Shown here: positions 57,640-64,000 of the stretch, piece after piece | Position numbering within the stretch: the stretch's first letter is position 1 | How the letters are laid out: the number at the start of each line of letters is the position of its first letter | Origin: Chthonomonadales bacterium | GTDB lineage: Bacteria; Armatimonadota; Chthonomonadetes; Chthonomonadales; CAJBBX01 | Length of the DNA: 64,000 bases | NCBI GenBank assembly: GCA_013360745.1 | Contig: JABWBA010000001.1 | Coordinates: 1 to 64,000 of the forward strand | Reading direction: 5' to 3' | Translations under genes and position numbers: made by a program | The notes under the pieces: model-generated | Databases searched by the model: none | Told to the model about the DNA's origin: nothing | Seen by the model: the letters and a program-made list of their open reading frames with translations, nothing else

Positions 57640-60600
57640 ATGACACGGTCCGATTTCGATGGTGTTCGCGACGCGGCACACCGTGCGCTGCGATCCGTAG
57701 GACTGGACATTCACTCCCTTCGATCGGCGGATATTCCGATAGAAGCGCTGTTGAGCTCTCTGGGCTACCAGTGTATCGGCTTGCCACGTTTCGATCCGCT
57801 TCTTGCCGGCGCTCTTGGCGTACTCGACCGTGAGGCGGGCGCCGTTTGGATCCGGGAAGGTTTGGCGCCATCCGACCGCCGACTACTAATCGCGCATGAG
57901 CTCGGACATGCCTGGTGCGGTACAGGCGCTGATATTAACGATGATGATGAGGGGACCTTCGGATTCCTCGCCCGCTCGTCGTTCGATGTGGATGGACCGC
58001 TGGGGTACAGTCCGGTCCAGGCTGATGAGATCGATGCCACGGTATTCGGCCTTGAACTCATTGCACCCGGACCCGCACTCAGAGCCGCCTTCCTAGGCGG
58101 AATGACCTCTTCGGCGATCGCTGAGAAGATAGGCGTTCGACAAGCCACCATTGATGGACAGCTCGTGCACCACCTCCTCCGCCCAATCCGGCCAGCAGGG
58201 CGACCTATAGAGCCCCATCTGCCCCTGGACACCTACCAGCGCCGCGCATCGGTCCATATGGATGGTGACGTTACCGTCCTGGCGGGTCCAGGCACAGGAA
58301 AGACGCGCGCATTGATCGGCCACGCTGTCCACTTGATACGGTCGGGAGTCAGACCGGACCGGATATTGATCCTAACATTCGCTCGACATGCGTGTTCCGA
58401 GATTCGGAATCGGTTGGAAGAGAGCCTCGGTGACGAGTGTCGTGGGATACGCGTATCCACTACGCACGCCCTGGGCCTCGAGATCCTTCGCACCTACGGC
58501 GGTCGAATCGGCTTGTCGCCGAACCCCGGGATCTTGAGCGCTGACGAAGCCATCCGTTTCATGGAACAGCGTCTCGATTTGTTTGAGATGTCGGATGCGC
58601 CGATCGGATTGAGTCCGTTGACCACGCTGATCGGATACTACCGGAGCATTGGGAGATGGAAAAGCCAGGGAATCACTCCTGCGAGCCTGTTGAGCGAATC
58701 CATGCCGATCGGTGTGAAGGACGATGCTCCGATTCGCGCGTATTCCGCGTATCAAGCGCTGCTGAGCAGTAATGATTGCCTGGACCTATCCGATCTAGTG
58801 TATCGCTCGCTTGAGCTCCTACGCTCGCATCAGGATGTACTCTCAACCGTTGCCGGCACGTTGGACCACGTCCTTGTCGATGAAGCACAGGATCTCCACG
58901 ACGCCGAATGGGAGATGATTCGTCTATTGACGGTCGGTACGGCGCGCCTCTGGACGGTTGGCGATCCTAATCAGGCGATCTACGGATTTCGTGGAGCGGG
59001 ATGGAAGGGCTGGGCGTCTGGTGGCATGGGGCGAACAGTTCACGGGCAATACGAACTGGCGGTGAACTATCGCTGTGGAGAACGTATCGTCCGTTTGCTG
59101 AGAGCCTTCGCGGGCCACGCTGGCCTGACGCCTCCTCGGCGTATGCGCTCGGTAACTTCCCGCGATCGTGGTCGAATACGTTTCGCCACGACTCTGGATG
59201 AAAGGACGCAGGCCGACGCGATCGCTGAGGATATCATGGAGAGCCGGCGATCGGGTACGCCCTACTCCGAACACGCAATCCTGGTACGCACGAACAAACA
59301 GGCGGGGCTGTATGCCCGAGTACTACGGGACCGTGGTATCCCTGTGATCTGGGCGGCCTCGGTTTTATCTTCAGATTCTGCTCGTACGGCGATTGCCATG
59401 ATCGCTAGAGCGGCATCGTCTGCCGTGGATGCACGGGGCGGGGAACAAGTCGGTCCCAGGGAGGTCCTGAGCGAGTATCTATTCGGCAGTGAACGTGCAG
59501 CGGTACGAAAGAGCCTCGAGCCGCTCGATTATGCGGCGCTCGCATGGCTATACCGTTTCGTTGATCGATGGGAGTGGCACAGTCGAGATCCGGATCGTGC
59601 TGGCCGAACGGACGCTTTGTTCGCAGCGCTGTCGGCGCTCCGAAGAGCAGTTGCCCTTCGTGAAGACGGATTGGAGTTGAGTCACCTGATGGCTTCTGAT
59701 GATGCGGTCCGGGTGTTGACCGTGCACAGAGCGAAGGGGCTTGAGTTCCACTCGGTCTATGTTCCGTCATTGAACATCGGGCGATTCCCTATTCAGTCAA
59801 CTTCTGCAACGCAGAACGACAACGATGCGAACCGACTCGACGGGACGGAGTCCGACAAGGAAGAGGCCAGGTTGCTGTATGTTGCCATCTCACGGGCCCG
59901 CGAGTCGGTTACCGTGTCGGGTTGCAGGGAGCTGGATGGAAAACCCGCTGAGTTATCCTCTCTGGGCCAATGGGCGCAGTCGGCCGTTAAAGAGGTTGGC
60001 GGTGAGTTGATCGAGTGGCGTTCCGAGGGGACATCGCGTCCCGCGAGATCCTCAGTACAGAACCTACCGGCGCAAAGTGAAGAGTTGTCGCTCGATGATC
60101 TGGATGTATACCACCATTGCCCACGACGATTCTACTACGAACGGACGGAACTCGCCTCGGGAGCCTGGAGCGATCCTGATCGTCTCTTCCAGCGTGGGAT
60201 GCGAACGGCCATGCGAACGATACAGGCCGCCAGGGTGCACGAGAGCGAGAACGTGCACGATAAGGCGTATCAAGTGTGGCTGAGTGTGTGGAACGCCGAT
60301 CAATGGCCGAAGGACTTCGATGACCATTATCAAAGGCTGGCACAACGTACCATCCGAACGGTTTGTGGATGTCCGGAACTCCGTACCGGCGAAGTTGGTA
60401 TGCACCTTCGAGTACGCAGTCCGGCCGGGGTCTTTGTGTTGACAGCGGATCGCATCGTTCATTCATCAGACGGATCGACTACCGTTGAGATATTCCGCTA
60501 CACTCGGAGACCCCGTTGGAACGGTCGTCTTGGCGCGATCGTCCAGATAGGGGCCGAACAACAGTGGCCTGATCGCCATGTGCGAACAGCGATCCGCTAC

Positions 60601-60783
60601 TGCCTCGACGGCGAACACACGCTGGAGCAATACCGGCCCTCGGTGAGCGCTGTGACGATGGCCGACAAACACTACAACGGTATCATGAATCGGATAAAGG
60701 AAGGCGATTATCCCGCGAAACCATCACGATGGTGCGCGCAATGCCCGTTTCTATTCGATTGCCCGGAAGCGTCCGACCGGTAG
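57640..60783 (+). CDS. ImmA/IrrE metallopeptidase - UvrD/PcrA-like helicase fusion with C-terminal Cys-flanked nuclease-like domain
   Basis: HEXXH LLIAHELGHAW + EIDATVFGLELIAP; Walker A LAGPGTGKTRALI, LVDEAQDL, GDPNQAIYGFRGAG, LTVHRAKGLEFHSVYVP, LLYVAISRARE; C-terminus YHHCPRRFYYE ... WCAQCPFLFDC. Confidence 0.9.
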   Translation: MTRSDFDGVRDAAHRALRSVGLDIHSLRSADIPIEALLSSLGYQCIGLPRFDPLLAGALGVLDREAGAVWIREGLAPSDRRLLIAHELGHAWCGTGADINDDDEGTFGFLARSSFDVDGPLGYSPVQADEIDATVFGLELIAPGPALRAAFLGGMTSSAIAEKIGVRQATIDGQLVHHLLRPIRPAGRPIEPHLPLDTYQRRASVHMDGDVTVLAGPGTGKTRALIGHAVHLIRSGVRPDRILILTFARHACSEIRNRLEESLGDECRGIRVSTTHALGLEILRTYGGRIGLSPNPGILSADEAIRFMEQRLDLFEMSDAPIGLSPLTTLIGYYRSIGRWKSQGITPASLLSESMPIGVKDDAPIRAYSAYQALLSSNDCLDLSDLVYRSLELLRSHQDVLSTVAGTLDHVLVDEAQDLHDAEWEMIRLLTVGTARLWTVGDPNQAIYGFRGAGWKGWASGGMGRTVHGQYELAVNYRCGERIVRLLRAFAGHAGLTPPRRMRSVTSRDRGRIRFATTLDERTQADAIAEDIMESRRSGTPYSEHAILVRTNKQAGLYARVLRDRGIPVIWAASVLSSDSARTAIAMIARAASSAVDARGGEQVGPREVLSEYLFGSERAAVRKSLEPLDYAALAWLYRFVDRWEWHSRDPDRAGRTDALFAALSALRRAVALREDGLELSHLMASDDAVRVLTVHRAKGLEFHSVYVPSLNIGRFPIQSTSATQNDNDANRLDGTESDKEEARLLYVAISRARESVTVSGCRELDGKPAELSSLGQWAQSAVKEVGGELIEWRSEGTSRPARSSVQNLPAQSEELSLDDLDVYHHCPRRFYYERTELASGAWSDPDRLFQRGMRTAMRTIQAARVHESENVHDKAYQVWLSVWNADQWPKDFDDHYQRLAQRTIRTVCGCPELRTGEVGMHLRVRSPAGVFVLTADRIVHSSDGSTTVEIFRYTRRPRWNGRLGAIVQIGAEQQWPDRHVRTAIRYCLDGEHTLEQYRPSVSAVTMADKHYNGIMNRIKEGDYPAKPSRWCAQCPFLFDCPEASDR

Positions 60784-60816
60784 TTAGGAGTTCATGCGCA
60801 TGTTTCGTTATGACCC

Positions 60817-61395
60817 GTGGACAACCAGGCCTTGATCGAGGGCGTTTATACGACAACGCACCGACCGGATGGTGCCGTGTGTCGCATCAGACACATGGAC
60901 ACGGCTGATATCGTCGCGGTGGTTGAGCTCGAACGAGCGTGTTTTACAACGCATTGGCCTGTCGCCACCTATCAGAATGAGCTGTTGAATCCTGCGGCGG
61001 TTTATCTGGTGGCGGAGCTCGACGGTACTGTAGTAGGTTTTGCTGGGATGTGGGTCTCGGCCGATGAGGCCCATATCACACTACTCGCGGTTCGATCGGA
61101 GTATCGGCGCAAGGGTATTGGCACGCGTCTGCTCATCGGCCTTCTGGAAGAGGCCCGCTATCACGGCGCCACCGCGGCAACACTCGAAGTACGGAAGAGC
61201 AACGAGTGCGCACTGGGTATGTATCACGCGGCCGGTTTCGTTGAGACCCACGAGCGGCCCGGCTATTATTCGGATACGGGCGAAGCCGCCGTCATTATGT
61301 GGGTCTACGATATTCAGTCTTCGCGATATACCGCTCTGCTCGGCCAGTTGAGGGCCGGCCTTGAGGAGCGATGCCCACCGACATCGTCGGTGTAA
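60817..61395 (+). CDS. rimI: Ribosomal protein S18-alanine N-acetyltransferase-like
   Basis: GNAT motif HITLLAVRSEYRRKGIGTRLLIGLLEEA, TLEVRKSNECALGMYHAAGFVETHERPGYY; adjacent to tsaD. Confidence 0.9.
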   Translation: MDNQALIEGVYTTTHRPDGAVCRIRHMDTADIVAVVELERACFTTHWPVATYQNELLNPAAVYLVAELDGTVVGFAGMWVSADEAHITLLAVRSEYRRKGIGTRLLIGLLEEARYHGATAATLEVRKSNECALGMYHAAGFVETHERPGYYSDTGEAAVIMWVYDIQSSRYTALLGQLRAGLEERCPPTSSV

Positions 61396-61428
61396 ACATC
61401 CGCGGAACATAAAAGGCCAGGAACGGTT

Positions 61429-62445
61429 ATGGTTGTACTCGGCATCGAGACCTCGTGCGACGAGACCTCCGCGGCGCTGGTTGCGGACGGCCGAAGAGGG
61501 CTCGTCGACATCGTCGCGAGCCAGGCGGACCTACATGCGCGATGGGGCGGAGTCGTACCCGAGGTGGCAAGCAGAATGCACGTAGAACGGGTTCTGCCTG
61601 TGGTTCAGGAGGCGATGGAGAAGGCAAAGATCACCTCAGCGGAGATCGATGGCATCGCCGTTACCAATCGTCCCGGACTGATCGGCGCTCTCGTCGTGGG
61701 CGTAGCAGCAGCGAAAGCGTTGGCGCTCGCATGGAACCGCCCACTCGTTGGCGTGCACCATCTCATCGGGCATATTTACGCGTGCTACCTTGCCGAACCT
61801 CGTCTCGTACCGCCGTTCGTCTGTCTGATTGTATCCGGCGGTCATACCGAACTGATCTACGTCGATAGGACAGGGGAGTGCACCGTTCTGGGGCGAACAC
61901 GGGACGACGCAGCAGGAGAGTGCCTCGATAAATGCGCGCGCATGCTCGATCTCCCGTACCCGGGCGGCGCTCATCTCGAGCGGCTCGCGGAGCAGGGGGA
62001 TCCACAGCGCGTTCCACTGCCGAGGGCCTGGTTGGAGGGGTCGGCGGACTTCAGCTTTTCGGGGCTGAAAACTGCGGTAGCCCGGTATCTGAGACAGAAC
62101 ACACACGAGATCCGTCGAGAGGATGTCGCCGCCGCACTGCAGGGCGCCGTGGTGGATGTCCTTGTGGAGAAGACGGTCGCCGCCGCGCGATCGGTGGGTG
62201 TAGAGGCGATCGGCATTGGCGGCGGGGTGGCGGCGAACAGAACCCTGAGCAGGGCGATGGCGGATGCGGCCCTAGCCGTCGGCATCCGTTGCATCACCCC
62301 TCTGCCGCCGCTATGTACCGATAACGCGTCGATGATCGCAGCAGCCGGATATGATCGACTGATTCGCGGCGAAGACGACGGTCTCGGGCTCGACGCGGCT
62401 GCCTCGGCTCCCCTGCCGAGAGCCTCTTCAGTCGAAGGAACATAG
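61429..62445 (+). CDS. tsaD: tRNA N6-adenosine threonylcarbamoyltransferase
   Basis: VLGIETSCDETSAALV, GGVVPEVASRMHVE, GVHHLIGHIYA, SGGHTELIYV, GIGGGVAANRTLS. Confidence 0.97.
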   Translation: MVVLGIETSCDETSAALVADGRRGLVDIVASQADLHARWGGVVPEVASRMHVERVLPVVQEAMEKAKITSAEIDGIAVTNRPGLIGALVVGVAAAKALALAWNRPLVGVHHLIGHIYACYLAEPRLVPPFVCLIVSGGHTELIYVDRTGECTVLGRTRDDAAGECLDKCARMLDLPYPGGAHLERLAEQGDPQRVPLPRAWLEGSADFSFSGLKTAVARYLRQNTHEIRREDVAAALQGAVVDVLVEKTVAAARSVGVEAIGIGGGVAANRTLSRAMADAALAVGIRCITPLPPLCTDNASMIAAAGYDRLIRGEDDGLGLDAAASAPLPRASSVEGT

Positions 62446-62451
62446 GCTACG

Positions 62452-63141
62452 GTGGCTGGCGCTTCAGGTATCGCGCAATCCAGAAGGCTGCTTGTTGCGA
62501 GCGCTCTCGCCGCGCTCGTGTGCGCGTATATCCCCGGAGCATGGATCATCGTCTATCCGATCCGGCTATTCGTGACCTACATACACGAGACATCCCACGC
62601 GTTGGCGACACTGCTTACTGGCGGCGCGATAACACAGGTGATTGTGGAGCCTGGCGGAAGCGGACTGACGCTTTCCAGAGGTGGGCTTCCGCTGATCATC
62701 TGTCCTGCCGGTTATCTTGGGGCCGCGTTGCTCGGAGGCCTGCTACTATTGCTCATGCGGCCAAAGCTGGGAAGCGGTACCCTGGTCAGTCTCGGTGTGC
62801 TGATTCTGGCGGCGACGCTATTGTGGGGCAGAGATCCGTTCACGATCATCGCAGGACTCGTCCTCGCCGGTGTCCTGTTAGGCGTCGGACGATTACTGCC
62901 CGCCAACGGCTCTGACTTCGCCGCCGCATTCCTGGCTATACAGCTGTGCCTGAACTCCATCCTGGATGTCCGAACCTTGCTCTGGCTGACCACAGCGACC
63001 GACGCACCCAATGACGCGGTCAATATGGCCAAGCTCGTCGGGCTTCCGCCGCTGCTCTGGGCTCTCCTATGGAGTCTTGCCTCAATAAGTATTCTGATCG
63101 CGGCGCTGCGTGCAGCATGGAATGGAAATCGATCACGATGA
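62452..63141 (+). CDS. M50-like (M50B) membrane metallopeptidase
   Basis: GTG start; HETSHA (HEXXH) in the first hydrophobic region, PAGYLGAALLGGLLLL motif. Confidence 0.8.
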   Translation: MAGASGIAQSRRLLVASALAALVCAYIPGAWIIVYPIRLFVTYIHETSHALATLLTGGAITQVIVEPGGSGLTLSRGGLPLIICPAGYLGAALLGGLLLLLMRPKLGSGTLVSLGVLILAATLLWGRDPFTIIAGLVLAGVLLGVGRLLPANGSDFAAAFLAIQLCLNSILDVRTLLWLTTATDAPNDAVNMAKLVGLPPLLWALLWSLASISILIAALRAAWNGNRSR

Positions 63142-63190
63142 GCGTCCGCATCCCCCGACCCATCATGGACGGCATCAACATCCGAATCGC

Positions 63191-63220
63191 TTGACTTGGC
63201 CGATCGCTCGCGCGTATACT
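63191..63220 (+). promoter_or_regulatory. Sigma70-like promoter upstream of nitrilase-family gene
   Basis: TTGACT (63191-63196) - 18 nt - TATACT (63215-63220). Confidence 0.65.
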
Positions 63221-63233
63221 CGGAACCGTTCAT

Positions 63234-63336
63234 CCCTCGATCGAGGCTGGCTGACGATCGATACCAACATTATTCCGGCGTGTACACGGACGTCGAGGGC
63301 ATGGACATACCGGCAGCATTCATCTAGATCGGTATG
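63234..63336 (+). promoter_or_regulatory. Putative structured 5' leader
   Basis: CCCTCGA(63234-63240)/TCGAGGG(63293-63299) and CATACCG(63306-63312)/CGGTATG(63330-63336) perfect complementary arms. Confidence 0.45.
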
Positions 63337-63373
63337 CGAAGGGGCCGACTCCCCGGTCGACAAGGAGCGGACG

Positions 63374-64000
63374 TTGACGATTCAGGTGGCCGCGGCTCAA
63401 GTGCGCCCCCGGAAAGCCGATTATCAGGCCAATCTCGAGATGCTGGGCGACCTGTTCGAGCAGCTGGCCGAATCGACAACCCCAACCGATTTGCTGACAT
63501 TACCGGAAACCATCCTTTCGGGCTATTTCCTCGAAGGCGGGGTTCGTGACGTCGCGAGGCCCGCCGATGCGGTATTTGAGGACATCCTGGCCGTGTTCCG
63601 TTCGCGATGTGTCGACCCTGAGGCCGTCCTCGATGTCTCTCTGGGGTTCTACGAAGAGTACCGAGGACAATACTATAACGCCGCGCTGTACGCCACTCTA
63701 ACTGGTTCCGATCATGCCGCCTGCGCCGCTCGCCTCCATCACGTTCATCGCAAGTTTTTCTTACCCACCTATGGTGTGTTTGACGAACAGCGGCATGTGA
63801 CCCGTGGACGTACGATTACCGCGTTCGACACGCGACTTGGGCGGCAGGCGCTGTTGATCTGTGAGGACGCATGGCACTCCGTCAGTGCGGCCTTAGCGGC
63901 GCTCCAGGGAGCGCGCATCATCCACATACTGAGCGCTTCGCCGGGAACGGATTTTCACGGGCCGACGCCTGGCAATCTGGCCTGTTGGGATCGGATCCTC
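63374..64000 (+). CDS. Carbon-nitrogen hydrolase (nitrilase superfamily), truncated by window end; possibly N-terminal domain of a glutamine-dependent NAD+ synthetase
   Basis: TTG start after AAGGAG; Glu-Lys-Cys triad: LTLPETILSGYF, HRKFFLPTYGVFDE, ALLICEDAWHS; absent from the ORF track because no stop in window. Confidence 0.88.
   Translation, partial: MTIQVAAAQVRPRKADYQANLEMLGDLFEQLAESTTPTDLLTLPETILSGYFLEGGVRDVARPADAVFEDILAVFRSRCVDPEAVLDVSLGFYEEYRGQYYNAALYATLTGSDHAACAARLHHVHRKFFLPTYGVFDEQRHVTRGRTITAFDTRLGRQALLICEDAWHSVSAALAALQGARIIHILSASPGTDFHGPTPGNLACWDRIL

Overview
The window is a gene-dense, GC-rich bacterial chromosome segment, probably from a little-studied phylum. The mix of DUF2961, DUF6785-like and GH-A proteins is reminiscent of Armatimonadota, but that is inference only. 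Mostly housekeeping genes: MFS transporter, LCP protein, AddAB-like helicase/nuclease pair, purC, phosphoglucomutase, glcDEF, miaB, a type II secretion/pilus F protein, a J-domain/TPR membrane protein, csp, glycosylasparaginase, a LarA/DUF2088 protein, DUF2961 and GH-A glycan genes, tlyA, a NIL-domain protein, hemerythrin, a CPA2 antiporter, tRNA-Asn, Gfo/Idh/MocA, ppk1, a nuo operon, glycan enzymes, rimI, tsaD, an M50-like protein and a 3'-truncated nitrilase-family gene. Main candidate for an undescribed system: a three-gene module at 56164-60783. It encodes a divergent sigma factor, an XRE-like small protein (ATGA overlap) and a fusion of an ImmA/IrrE metallopeptidase with a UvrD-type helicase and a Cys-flanked C-terminal domain whose nuclease motif looks degenerate. 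Also notable: the nuo operon lacks nuoB and nuoI at their usual positions; three tandem HNH_repeat-like modules beside tRNA-Asn; an unannotated 29-aa transmembrane ORF; a structured leader RNA upstream of the nitrilase-family gene; a perfect palindrome in the pgm promoter spacer; and several strong 3'-end hairpins without U-tracts. All family assignments come from reading motifs by eye; no searches were run.
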